A DNA stretch of 64,000 nt, taken from assembly GCF_000238255.3 (NCBI RefSeq), contig NZ_CP011040.1:1426001-1490000 (forward strand). The letters are read 5' to 3'. This document shows positions 34,506 to 42,786 of this stretch, piece after piece (within the stretch, counting starts at the first letter, position 1; every line of letters begins with the position of its first letter). Both the position numbers and the translations under genes were made by a program. The notes under the pieces were generated by a model. That model was not told where the DNA came from. It saw only the letters and a program-made list of their open reading frames with translations, and searched no databases. The stretch is from Pseudoalteromonas spongiae UST010723-006 (GTDB lineage: Bacteria; Pseudomonadota; Gammaproteobacteria; Enterobacterales; Alteromonadaceae).

Positions 34506-34931
34506 ATGAACCCTGCAATTAAAGGATTAGGCGAAACAGTACTTAGAGTGCGCGATCTGGATAGTATGAAAGCGTTCTACGCCAACATTATTGGCCTTGA
34601 ACTGATTAAAGAATTTCCCAAAGTCGCATTTTTTAAAATTGCAGAGGGCTTTGGTGGTCATACACAAGTAATCGGCTTATTTGCCGAAGAGTTACCGAGA
34701 GCATTTGTCAATGACAATACCTCAACCATTGAACCAGCTTGTTCAAGCCTGCATCATTTTGCATTAGAAATTTCATCAGAAGATTACTTAAGCGAGAAAA
34801 CAAGGCTAGAAAATGCCGGTTGCGAAGTAATAACCGCCGAACATCAATGGTGTCAGTGGCGATCAATTTACGTAAAAGACCCTGAGAATAATGTTGTAGA
34901 ATTAGTGTGTTACGATAAATCCGTGGTGTAA
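34506..34931 (+). CDS. VOC (glyoxalase/bleomycin-resistance) family protein
   Basis: About 141 residues from ATG 34506 (MNPAIKGLGETVLRVRDLDS), chosen for its RBS AAGGAGAAAGAG. The VOC features VLRVRDLDSMKAFYANIIGLE, HHFALEISSEDY and IYVKDPENNVVELV are present, with metal ligands likely His in LHHFAL and Glu in NVVELV. The frame starting at 34458 would run inside the MITE-like element and is rejected. The enzyme could be a glyoxalase, dioxygenase or drug-binding protein. Confidence 0.87.
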   Translation: MNPAIKGLGETVLRVRDLDSMKAFYANIIGLELIKEFPKVAFFKIAEGFGGHTQVIGLFAEELPRAFVNDNTSTIEPACSSLHHFALEISSEDYLSEKTRLENAGCEVITAEHQWCQWRSIYVKDPENNVVELVCYDKSVV

Positions 34932-35050
34932 AAATTAACAAGGCTTAATGTCCAAACAGGATATGTCACGCCGATCAAACTAATTAATGAAAACGCTTGA
35001 GATAAAACGTGAAAATTCAGGAAGAAGTCTATACCAATACCAATTTAGAC

Positions 35051-35201
35051 GCGATTAAGTGAGGCAATTTTAATACTTGCCAAGCTTCACGTTGTAAGCC
35101 TAAAACGATACTGATAATCTACTGAAATAATTAAATAAAAAATTATTGGTCTGCACGATATAAAGCGCTTAAATCATTATGCACGCTAATACGCTGTTAT
35201 A
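35051..35201 (+). repeat. Direct repeat, copy 2
   Basis: Second copy of the repeat at 34166-34326 with scattered substitutions and a few indels. It ends GCTGTTATA directly before the RBS of the next gene. A GCTGTTATA end before an RBS recalls the downstream edge of attC-like sites, but I see no convincing folded partner arm. Confidence 0.6.
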
Positions 35202-35217
35202 TTTCTAAGGAGAACGG

Positions 35218-35574
35218 ATGCAATTTCTAACCAATATGTTTCAAGATCTTCGAATATCTAAAAATTCAGTTGAAGGTAGTCAAACAAAAATTCGTTCGTA
35301 TCAAAATGAAGCGCATGTTGACACTCTTTCCGAAAAAATAGACCAACTTTATATTATGAACTTGGCAGCGTTAGAGCTATTAAATGAATTGGGTATATCT
35401 CAAAAACAAATTATGGAGAAAATTGAAGAAATAGATCTTCGAGATGGTAAAGCCGATGGCAAATTAGCACAACCAACTGAGTGTTCTGATTGTGGTCACA
35501 GAATTTCAAAGCGTCGTACAAATTGCTTTTATTGTGGAGCACAAATAAATAATTTAGGGTTCAATGCAACATAA
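35218..35574 (+). CDS. Hypothetical protein with C-terminal zinc ribbon
   Basis: A 118-residue protein. The N-terminal 80 residues are helical and charged (VDTLSEKIDQLYIMNLAALELL). The C-terminus has ECSDCGHRISKRRTNCFYCG, a Cys-X2-Cys ... Cys-X2-Cys zinc ribbon. Strong RBS AAGGAG. The stop codon lies in ACATAACAA, an attC-like boundary. No named family. Confidence 0.7.
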   Translation: MQFLTNMFQDLRISKNSVEGSQTKIRSYQNEAHVDTLSEKIDQLYIMNLAALELLNELGISQKQIMEKIEEIDLRDGKADGKLAQPTECSDCGHRISKRRTNCFYCGAQINNLGFNAT

Positions 35575-35648
35575 CAATTTGTTGAAGCTCCTTCGTCACT
35601 AATTTTTACCAAGTATTATCAACACTATTAAGTTTCAAGGAGTGAACA

Positions 35649-35951
35649 TTGAATATAGGAATAGCGCTAATTTCAGTGATAACAGGCGCTTTGATCTGCT
35701 CACCATTGTTTAAGTACATGTATAAAGCTGTTGTTACTAACGCACCTGATTTCGATAGTGGCTATAAAGAAGTTAAAAATAGAGATGCAACAGATGACTT
35801 TATTCATGCTAATGGCTCTAAAGATCAGACAGTAAACACATTTGTCGCATACAACTTAGTCGTGCTTATGTTACCGCTAGTCCCTTCGTGTTTTATAGCT
35901 GTACCCTTGTATTTCTTTTTCTCATGGTTATATGCGTTTATTTCAGTCTAA
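35649..35951 (+). CDS. Hypothetical membrane protein with TTG start
   Basis: A 100-residue protein with two membrane helices (about residues 4-24 and 68-98) and a polar middle (DSGYKEVKNRDATDDF). TTG start with AAGGAG upstream. The stop codon overlaps GTCTAAC (35946-35952), an attC-like boundary. No family recognised. Confidence 0.6.
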   Translation: MNIGIALISVITGALICSPLFKYMYKAVVTNAPDFDSGYKEVKNRDATDDFIHANGSKDQTVNTFVAYNLVVLMLPLVPSCFIAVPLYFFFSWLYAFISV

Positions 35952-35991
35952 CAAGGTGCTTAAGCTACGCCGCTTAACTAATTAGTTAGCT
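35946..35991. repeat. Weak attC-like site
   Basis: GTCTAAC (fits RYYYAAC) opens and GTTAGCT (near GTTRRRY) closes a 46-bp segment with AAGGTGCTTAAG and CGCTTAACTAA in between. It is shorter than proven attC sites, so it is either degenerate or coincidental. The previous stop codon lies inside the first box. Confidence 0.3.
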
Positions 35992-36007
35992 ATAAAAGGA
36001 GAGGTTT

Positions 36008-36379
36008 TTGTTTAACTCGTTCAAAAAATTAATAGCAAAAGGAAGTTGGCATTCATTAGCTGCAATAATTGTTTTGCTTGTAGCAGGGCCTGAAATCATG
36101 ATGAGCATAGAGCTCATGGCGATGGTTGAGTTACTTGGTGCTTCAACTTTTGTTTTAATGTATGTCGCTGGCTTTAAATTGTTTTTTGCCAAGCTCGCGA
36201 GTAAATATAAAAAATTCGAACGCCATTCCGTGTTAGTTATTCCGCCACTATCAATTTTAAAACAAATGCCGTCGTTAGCCTTTCATGCAATACCTGAACG
36301 CACTTTCAGTCTCTGCTTTTTTGGTTTTATAGCCGTTGGTATGGGCTGCATTTACACAAGAATGCTTATAGGTGCTTAA
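36008..36379 (+). CDS. Hypothetical membrane protein with TTG start
   Basis: A 123-residue protein with three hydrophobic stretches (about residues 15-35, 38-60, 100-120). TTG start preceded by AAAGGAGAGG. The stop codon lies in GCTTAAC (36374-36380), again matching RYYYAAC. Function unknown; cassette-like setting. Confidence 0.6.
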   Translation: MFNSFKKLIAKGSWHSLAAIIVLLVAGPEIMMSIELMAMVELLGASTFVLMYVAGFKLFFAKLASKYKKFERHSVLVIPPLSILKQMPSLAFHAIPERTFSLCFFGFIAVGMGCIYTRMLIGA

Positions 36380-36544
36380 CAAAGCTAACAATCTGTTTAG
36401 CTTAGAAAATACTGTTGGCTTTTATCCCTGTCTCACCTATTGTAGTAACACTAGTTTGCGCTTTTTAGCTCTAAAAGCACTGTGATGATGTAAACACAAG
36501 GCGCGAAATCGCTCACTTGCAAACTCAACATAGGGATATACGTT

Positions 36545-37981
36545 TTGACATTGAATACAGTTATTTCGCTCGCACTACTTTTTGCTACAACTGCAGTTAA
36601 TGCCATTGTCATCAGGCATGATGTAGACGATAAAAAGTACCTAGCGCTTGGCGAGCAGTATTCACCGTCTGTTGCTTATGTTGCTGGTTGCGCCGCAACC
36701 GTAATTAATAACAACTGGCTGTTAACCGCAGCGCACTGTGTAGCAGGTAAAGAAAGTGATATTTTTACTGCGCGGCATATCAACAGCCATTACCGCGTCG
36801 CAAAAATTGTTACCCACCCTAAATTTAAACGCGCAAATGACGAATTTTATGATGCCGCGCTGGTTCAATTAAAAGATCCTCTAAAAAATGCAAAACCAGC
36901 GACTTTAAATCAGCAAAAAAATGAAGTTGGGCAACAGGTTATTTTTGTGGGCAGAGGCACCTTTGGCAACGGGCAAGATGGTCTTATTCGAGATGATGCT
37001 AAGCAACGAGGCGCAACAAATACCGTAGCAAGTGCTAATGAGCATGTGATTGGATTTACTTTTAATAAACCCGAAACGGCGACCCAGTTTGAAGGCATAA
37101 GCTCGCGCGGTGACAGTGGCGGCCCTGCTTTTGTACTTGTTGATAACACGCCAATTGTGATTGGCATAAGCTCTTATCAGGTTAGCAATGGCACTCCTGA
37201 GGGGCACTACGGCGTTGGCGAATATTACACCCGAGTGTCGTCTATTTACCCTTGGCTACAAGGCGTTATCGAAAGTACAGCACCCGCGTTAGTACCAAAT
37301 CACCCGCTGATAGATGCGGTGGTACATAATGATTTAAGCGCACTAAATAACACAATTACTGAATCTACACTCAATCAACACGCCGTAATCACCGAGGCTT
37401 TTTATCAATCGGTAATACTAAATCGCGTTCAAATAGCAAAAGCCATGATTGACCATGGCGCGAAGTTTGAAAATGTCATCATCAATAAAGATTCATTGTT
37501 TGCATTTGCGTTAACCAACAACAAGCACGACTATTTTCGCATGCTACAAAATACCGCAAACAACAAAACCCAGCTGCATAATTCAAACAGCTCCGTTCTG
37601 CCATTATTTATAACAAGCTTTCGTAAAGACCCTTATTTATTGGAAGGAGCGAAGCTACTAATACAACAAGGCGCAAACCTAAATGCGCAAACAAAGGCTG
37701 GCGACACCGCACTAATACTTGCTGGCTGGAGCACCAACAATTTTGAACTAGTAAAACTACTCGTATCAAACGGTGCTGATGTAAATATCGCGAATAATAA
37801 TGGCGACACACCCACCATTGATGCTGCGTACTTAGGAAAAATTGAAAACTTGCGTTTTTTACTTAAAAACGGTGCCGATACATCACGCAAAAATAAGCGC
37901 GGCAACACCGCGTTAGACGTTGCAAAAAGCAAAAACAATAAATTGGCGATTGCATTATTAAGTGCTGAGTTGCCGCAGTAG
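36545..37981 (+). CDS. Secreted trypsin-like serine protease fused to ankyrin repeats
   Basis: A 478-residue protein with a signal peptide (TLNTVISLALLFATTAVNA; TTG start, RBS AGGGA). An S1 trypsin domain covers about residues 25-240, with catalytic His in LTAAHCVAG, Asp in DEFYDAALVQL and Ser in SSRGDSGGPAF. Ankyrin repeats follow from about 255 to the end (AGDTALILAGWSTNNFELVK, LLVSNGADVNIANNNGD, LLKNGADTSRKNKRGNTALD). The ankyrin part probably binds a protein partner or substrate. The fusion of a periplasmic or secreted trypsin to ankyrin repeats is uncommon. Confidence 0.9.
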   Translation: MTLNTVISLALLFATTAVNAIVIRHDVDDKKYLALGEQYSPSVAYVAGCAATVINNNWLLTAAHCVAGKESDIFTARHINSHYRVAKIVTHPKFKRANDEFYDAALVQLKDPLKNAKPATLNQQKNEVGQQVIFVGRGTFGNGQDGLIRDDAKQRGATNTVASANEHVIGFTFNKPETATQFEGISSRGDSGGPAFVLVDNTPIVIGISSYQVSNGTPEGHYGVGEYYTRVSSIYPWLQGVIESTAPALVPNHPLIDAVVHNDLSALNNTITESTLNQHAVITEAFYQSVILNRVQIAKAMIDHGAKFENVIINKDSLFAFALTNNKHDYFRMLQNTANNKTQLHNSNSSVLPLFITSFRKDPYLLEGAKLLIQQGANLNAQTKAGDTALILAGWSTNNFELVKLLVSNGADVNIANNNGDTPTIDAAYLGKIENLRFLLKNGADTSRKNKRGNTALDVAKSKNNKLAIALLSAELPQ

Positions 37982-38165
37982 TAGATGCTAAAACAGGCAA
38001 TGCGCCCTCCAAACAACAATCAATTATTCGTTATGTTGGCTACTACATTTCGTTATTTCCCCTAGGCTTAGGTTTTTTGGGGTCGCTTTTGATGCAAAAA
38101 AGCAAGGCTGGCATGACAAAATCGCAGGCACAGTAGTCGTTCGATCTAGAAATCAACGACTCTGA
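37978..38165 (+). pseudogene. RDD-family membrane protein, 3' fragment with frameshift
   Basis: Directly after the protease stop the sequence reads VVDAKTGNAPSKQQ, then IIRYVGYYISLFPLGLGFL. After one missing base near 38079-38082 it continues VAFDAKKQGWHDKIAGTVVV with a short tail to TGA at 38163-38165. This is the conserved end of RDD proteins (FD.KKQ.WHDKIAGT.VV). Both the 5' part and the frame are lost. Confidence 0.8.
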
Positions 38166-38747
38166 TCCGATTGGTTAAATTGTAGAGGAGATTGATTGTG
38201 GATGGAGTTGCTAATCGGCTTTTGGATTATGAGTAGTCGTTTGCAAAGTAGCACTCATCCTTGATTGTTATCTCGCATCATCCATGATGCGCTCGTTCAT
38301 TCTTTTTAAACGGCCAAAAAGAACGAACCAAGAAAAAGCCGCCCCAGAAATCAAACTAACTCTTCAAACATAATTTAAATGTGAATATAAACGCCATAAA
38401 TCGGCATCCATGCCTCAGCATGACTTGCTCAACCGCTTCGCTCCCTGTCTCGCATTATTCATTTAAATTTTGTTTTCAGGTTTGATTAAAGGGGGAAGTT
38501 TTTCTCAACACCAGCCTTCAAGGGCAAATTGGAGCGAATAACATACGTTGAATTTATGCATTTTAACTAGTAACTTGCTCCTATAGTCATGGAAAAGACC
38601 CAATGGGGCGTTTTTATCCTTTTCATAATTACTTAAATGATTAAAAGTATATATAGCAATAAGTTAGCCTTTGTGATAGAACTGGTTCAATGATAAAAAA
38701 TGACCCGCGGCTCGGTAGAGAAACGACCCATTGGGTCATATTAAATT
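38166..38747. other. Gene-free stretch with hairpin-rich repeat-like DNA
   Basis: I see no supportable gene. It contains a palindrome GCATCATCCATGATGC near 38276, an inverted pair around 38298-38327 (GTTCATTCTTTTT ... AAAAAGAACGAAC), and a further repeat-like GC-richer block to 38460. It separates the RDD remnant from the DUF2750 cassette-like gene. Confidence 0.5.
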
Positions 38748-38760
38748 GTTAGGTACACGG

Positions 38761-39120
38761 ATGAGCCTAGGTTCACAAATCAACGCTTTTTGTCGAGATG
38801 TTAATCAGTTTCAATCATTATGGGTTATTGAATTTGAAGATGATCAATTCCTAGAGTGGGTGGAAGAAGATGGCACTTGCGTCCTACCTATTTGGTCAAC
38901 AGAATTACGAGTTAGAAAGAGCCTTATGCACCTCGCAGAATATTCAAATGGAAAGCCTTATCAAATTACACTGAGTGAATTCAAAAATGATTGGTTGCCC
39001 CAGTTGTTTGAGGCTAAATTTAAGCTCGGTCCCAATTGGGTCGGTGAAAACCTAACTGGTACTACTTTTTTCCCTCAAGAGTTAATTGATAGAGTAGAAA
39101 GCTTTAATACTCTGGCGTAA
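38761..39120 (+). CDS. DUF2750-like small protein in a cassette-like setting
   Basis: A 119-residue cytoplasmic protein from ATG 38761. It begins MSLGSQINAFCRDVNQFQSL, followed by LWVIEFEDDQFLEWVEEDG, CVLPIWSTELRV and EFKNDWLPQLF, a pattern I associate with DUF2750. The gene is bracketed by GTTAGGT (38748-38754) and its exact reverse complement ACCTAAC (39126-39132), the geometry of an integron cassette. There is no RBS before the ATG, again cassette-like. Function unknown. Confidence 0.65.
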   Translation: MSLGSQINAFCRDVNQFQSLWVIEFEDDQFLEWVEEDGTCVLPIWSTELRVRKSLMHLAEYSNGKPYQITLSEFKNDWLPQLFEAKFKLGPNWVGENLTGTTFFPQELIDRVESFNTLA

Positions 39121-39125
39121 AGTGT

Positions 39126-39159
39126 ACCTAACAAGCGCATTAATGAATGGGCGTTAGTT
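39126..39159. repeat. attC-like boundary, short form
   Basis: ACCTAAC ... GCGTTAGTT with inner partial complements AAGCGCATT and AATGGGCGTT. At 34 bp it is below the size of functional attC sites, so possibly a deletion derivative. The first box is the exact complement of GTTAGGT at 38748. Confidence 0.4.
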
Positions 39160-39169
39160 CAAGTTGAGC

Positions 39170-39439
39170 ATGGATAGAATCGAAACAATAGTTAAGTCAC
39201 TTCGAAAAGGCCGCTCTGATTTAGAGTCTGCTAAATTCGAATTGGTTTTTTCCTTTCCGAGCGATGAAATGGCTCAAGAATACTTTAGAAAAACATATCA
39301 TTGGGAACATCATGATTCGATGATTAAGTATCAACTTGATGATTTGTTCTTCTCAGGTTTTAAAATTAAAACAGACTTAAATGCTAAAAATCTTATATGC
39401 TTAACAAAGTGCTATGTCGATTTAGCAGCGGAAACCTAG
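39170..39439 (+). CDS. Hypothetical 89-residue protein
   Basis: Starts at ATG 39170 (MDRIETIVKSLRKGRSDLES) and contains ELVFSFPSDEMAQEYFRKTY. Small, soluble, charged; it resembles orphan cassette proteins or immunity-type proteins but I recognise no family. Codon use is more A/T-rich than the flanking core genes. It ends 34 bp before the attC-like hairpin at 39474. Confidence 0.6.
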   Translation: MDRIETIVKSLRKGRSDLESAKFELVFSFPSDEMAQEYFRKTYHWEHHDSMIKYQLDDLFFSGFKIKTDLNAKNLICLTKCYVDLAAET

Positions 39440-39473
39440 GGTAATCTTTACCGCTGGAAACTGTGGGTTTGAA

Positions 39474-39567
39474 ACATAACAATTTAATTAAACCGTGGAC
39501 GCAAAACAGTAGACTTGCGCTACTTCGTCGCTTATTTTAGCCTACTATTTTCCGCGGTTCATTAAGG
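39474..39567. repeat. attC-like hairpin lacking its final core box
   Basis: ACATAAC (39474-39480) opens the site. The arm TTAATTAAACCGTGGACGC followed by AAAACAGTAG pairs imperfectly with CCTACTATTTTCCGCGGTTC followed by ATTAAGG (39541-39567). A conventional R' (GGCGTTA) is expected right after, but the sequence reads GGCATCACC. It looks like a decayed terminal attC that marks the right edge of the accessory genes. Confidence 0.5.
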
Positions 39568-39594
39568 CATCACCAAACCAACTCAGGAAACACT

Positions 39595-40212
39595 ATGCAA
39601 AAGAAATCACATTGGGAAACGGTTTACACGACTAAAGAATCAAGTGATGTGAGTTGGTTTCAGCCGCATGCGGTGACCTCGTTAAAGTTTATAAACCGTT
39701 TAAACTGTGAAAAAAGTGCCGCCATTATTGATGTGGGTGGCGGCGCGTCCACTTTGGTTGATGATTTGCTGTTAAATGGGCATACAAATGTATCGGTGCT
39801 TGATTTATCTGGTGCTGCCCTTGCAACAGCTAAAAAGCGCATTGGTGAAAGTTCAGCAAATGTTGGGTGGATAGAAGCGGATATAACAGAGGTAAGACTG
39901 CCAAAACAGCAATTTGATGTATGGCATGATCGTGCGGTGTTTCACTTTTTAACAACGCCTGAAGAGCGCAGCGCTTACATTAAAAACCTATTGCATGCGC
40001 TAAAACCACATGGCCACATTATTATTGCCACATTTGCAGAAGATGGCCCAGAAAAGTGCAGTGGCTTGCCTATTGTGCGTTACAGTGCAGAAAGCTTACA
40101 TGCCGAATTTGGTGAGCATTTTGTGCTTAAAGAACAACGCTATGAAACCCATACAACACCTTTTGCTACAACCCAAAAGTTTGTTTATTGTCACTTTGTA
40201 AAAGCGGGCTAG
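39595..40212 (+). CDS. Class I SAM-dependent methyltransferase
   Basis: A 205-residue protein: HWETVYTTKESSDVSWFQPH at the start, motif I AIIDVGGGASTLVDDLL, motif II SVLDLSGAAL, motif III WIEADITEVRLP and FDVWHDRAVFHFL. This is the form often annotated as trans-aconitate or SAM methyltransferase with the DRAVFHFLT signature. RBS AGGAAA. The substrate is not predictable. Confidence 0.9.
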   Translation: MQKKSHWETVYTTKESSDVSWFQPHAVTSLKFINRLNCEKSAAIIDVGGGASTLVDDLLLNGHTNVSVLDLSGAALATAKKRIGESSANVGWIEADITEVRLPKQQFDVWHDRAVFHFLTTPEERSAYIKNLLHALKPHGHIIIATFAEDGPEKCSGLPIVRYSAESLHAEFGEHFVLKEQRYETHTTPFATTQKFVYCHFVKAG

Positions 40213-40483
40213 CAAGGATGTAGCCACATATTGCGTTATCATTCTCTCGCACTATTTACTTTGTTTCGTCTACGCTTTTAGCCGCAAGCACATTGTTCAC
40301 TCGCTTAATTTACTGCCTTAATTTACTCGCTTAAATAAGTCACCAAATGTGGCAATAGATGACCAAAACTCGATTTATTTTCCGATTTTAGTGAATTAAG
40401 CGCTAAAAAAGCGGATAATTACAGCCATTATGTTTGCCTTGCTGCAACCACCTATTCGCGGCAACACACTTGGAACCTAATTC

Positions 40484-42667
40484 ATGGAAATCAAAGTAAA
40501 TTATCTTGATAACTTGCGCTTAGAAGCGCTGTTTGACGACTTTAACGTTATTGCCGATCAGCCTATTCGCTATAAAGGCGATGGTAGCGCACCTGGTCCA
40601 TTCGATTATTTTCTTGCTTCATCTGCGCTGTGTGCGGCGTATTTTGTAAAGGTGTACTGTAACGCGCGCGATATTCCAACTAACGATATTCGTCTGTCGC
40701 AAAACAACATTGTTGACCCAGAAAACCGTTACAACCAAATATTTAAAATTCAGGTAGAGCTGCCAGAGAGCATTTCTGACAAAGACCGTGAAGGTATTTT
40801 GCGCTCTATCGACCGTTGTACCGTTAAAAAGGTAATTCAAACAGGCCCTGAGTTTGTTGTAGAAGCAGTTGAAAACCTCGATGAAGACGCGCAAGCCATG
40901 TTAATGGGTCAGCCTGAGGGCGACGCCAATACCATGATTTTAGGTAAAGACTTACCGCTTGAGCAAACCATTCAAAACATGACCAAGATTTTAGAAGACT
41001 TGGGCATGAAAATTGAAATCTCATCGTGGCGTAACATTGTACCAAACGTATGGTCGCTTCATATTCGCGATGCAGCATCACCGATGTGTTTTACCAATGG
41101 TAAAGGCGCAAGCAAAGAAAGCGCGCTGTGCTCGGCACTTGGCGAATTTATTGAGCGTTTAAACTGTAACTTTTTCTATAACGATCAGTTCTTTGGTGAA
41201 GAAATTGCCAATAGCGATTTTGTTCATTACCCAAATGAAAAATGGTTTAAACCAGGCCCAGAAGACGAGCTACCAAGCGAGATTTTAGACGACTATACGC
41301 TGGATATTTACGACCCAGAGCAAGAATTACGTGGTTCTAACCTAATCGACACTAACTCAGGTAACGTTGAGCGCGGTATTTGTTCTATTCCCTACACCCG
41401 TTATTCAGATGGTAAAACTGTTTATTTCCCGTCAAACCTGATTGAAAACTTATTTTTAAGTAATGGTATGAGCGCAGGTAACAACCTTGCAGAGGCCAAA
41501 GTACAGTGTTTATCGGAAATTTTTGAGCGCGCGGTAAAACGCCAAATCATCGAGCAAGAAATTGTATTGCCAGATGTACCAGAAGACGTACTGAACAAAT
41601 ACCCAAGCATAGTTGCGGGTATTAAAGGGCTAGAAGAGCAAGGCTTCCCAGTAGTCATTAAAGATGCCTCACTTGGCGGCCAGTTCCCTGTAATGTGTGT
41701 TACCTTAATGAACCCGAAAACGGGCGGCGTGTTTGCCTCTTTTGGTGCGCACCCAAGCTTTGAAGTGGCGCTTGAGCGAAGCCTTACTGAGCTATTACAA
41801 GGCCGTAGTTTTGAGGGCTTAAACGATGTACCTAAGCCAACCTTTAACTCTATGGCAGTACAAGAGCCAGAAAACTTTGTTGAGCACTTTATTGATTCAA
41901 CAGGCACCATTTCTTGGCGTTTCTTTAGTGCTAAGCACGATTATGAATTTGTGGAATGGGATTTCTCTGGCACTAACCAAGAAGAGTGCGATGCCCTATT
42001 CGGTATTTTAGAAGACATCGGTAAAGAAGCATATGTTGCTGAATTTACTGGCCTTGGCACAGCATGCCGTATTTTGGTACCAGATTATTCTGAGGTTTAC
42101 CCAGCAGAAGACTTAATTTGGGATAACACCAATAAAGCACTTTTATACCGCGACGATATTTTAAACCTGCATTCACTGTCTGACGACGAGCTAGCTGATT
42201 TAGTTAATCGTTTAGAAGAGAGCGAACTTGATAACTACATTGATATTATTACCCTAATTGGTATTGAGTTTGATGAAAACACAGTGTGGGGTCAGCTTAC
42301 TATTCTAGAGCTTAAGCTGTTAATTTACTTAGCATTAGGCGATTTAGAAGAAGTAAACAACCTCGTTGAAAGCTTCTTACAGTACAACGATAACACCGTT
42401 GAACGCGGCCTATTCTACCAAGCGCTACATGCAACCCTGCAAGTAGCACTTGATGACGAGCTTGAGTTTGAAGACTACCACCATAACTTTACTCGTATGT
42501 TTGGCGAGGAAGTAATGAACGCGATTATTGGCTCTATTAATGGCGATGTGCGTTTTTATGGTTTAACACCAACTAACTCGCAGCTAGAAGGCCTTGATAA
42601 GCACCTGCGCTTAATCGAAAGCTACAAAAAGCTGCACAGCGCTCGTGCAAAATTAGCGGGTAAGTAA
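40484..42667 (+). CDS. ycaO: OsmC-YcaO fusion protein
   Basis: A 727-residue two-domain protein. The N-terminal 140 residues are an OsmC-like thiol-peroxidase fold with cysteines near residues 49 (SSALCAAYF) and 111 (IDRCTVKK). The YcaO ATP-grasp-like domain covers about 190-580 (GKGASKESALCSALGEFIERL, GMSAGNNLAEAKVQCLSEIF, SLTELLQGR), and the tail is a helical TPR-like region. E. coli YcaO has been linked to beta-methylthiolation of ribosomal protein S12 with RimO. YcaO enzymes activate amide backbones with ATP. The OsmC fusion suggests sulphur or peroxide chemistry, which is inference. Single gene with a strong terminator. Confidence 0.92.
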   Translation: MEIKVNYLDNLRLEALFDDFNVIADQPIRYKGDGSAPGPFDYFLASSALCAAYFVKVYCNARDIPTNDIRLSQNNIVDPENRYNQIFKIQVELPESISDKDREGILRSIDRCTVKKVIQTGPEFVVEAVENLDEDAQAMLMGQPEGDANTMILGKDLPLEQTIQNMTKILEDLGMKIEISSWRNIVPNVWSLHIRDAASPMCFTNGKGASKESALCSALGEFIERLNCNFFYNDQFFGEEIANSDFVHYPNEKWFKPGPEDELPSEILDDYTLDIYDPEQELRGSNLIDTNSGNVERGICSIPYTRYSDGKTVYFPSNLIENLFLSNGMSAGNNLAEAKVQCLSEIFERAVKRQIIEQEIVLPDVPEDVLNKYPSIVAGIKGLEEQGFPVVIKDASLGGQFPVMCVTLMNPKTGGVFASFGAHPSFEVALERSLTELLQGRSFEGLNDVPKPTFNSMAVQEPENFVEHFIDSTGTISWRFFSAKHDYEFVEWDFSGTNQEECDALFGILEDIGKEAYVAEFTGLGTACRILVPDYSEVYPAEDLIWDNTNKALLYRDDILNLHSLSDDELADLVNRLEESELDNYIDIITLIGIEFDENTVWGQLTILELKLLIYLALGDLEEVNNLVESFLQYNDNTVERGLFYQALHATLQVALDDELEFEDYHHNFTRMFGEEVMNAIIGSINGDVRFYGLTPTNSQLEGLDKHLRLIESYKKLHSARAKLAGK

Positions 42668-42682
42668 AGCGCACTAAAATCT

Positions 42683-42710
42683 AAAAAGCCCGAGTTATTC
42701 GGGCTTTTTT
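42683..42710 (+). terminator. Rho-independent terminator of the OsmC-YcaO gene
   Basis: AAAGCCCGA-GTTA-TTCGGGCTTTTTT: an 8-9 bp GC-rich stem with a run of T. Confidence 0.9.
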
Positions 42711-42786
42711 AATGCGTGCGTTTAAAGGCTTGCTAACTAGCAACTGATAAATCCTTGTCGCTCAATTTGTACTGCAACAAACCACG

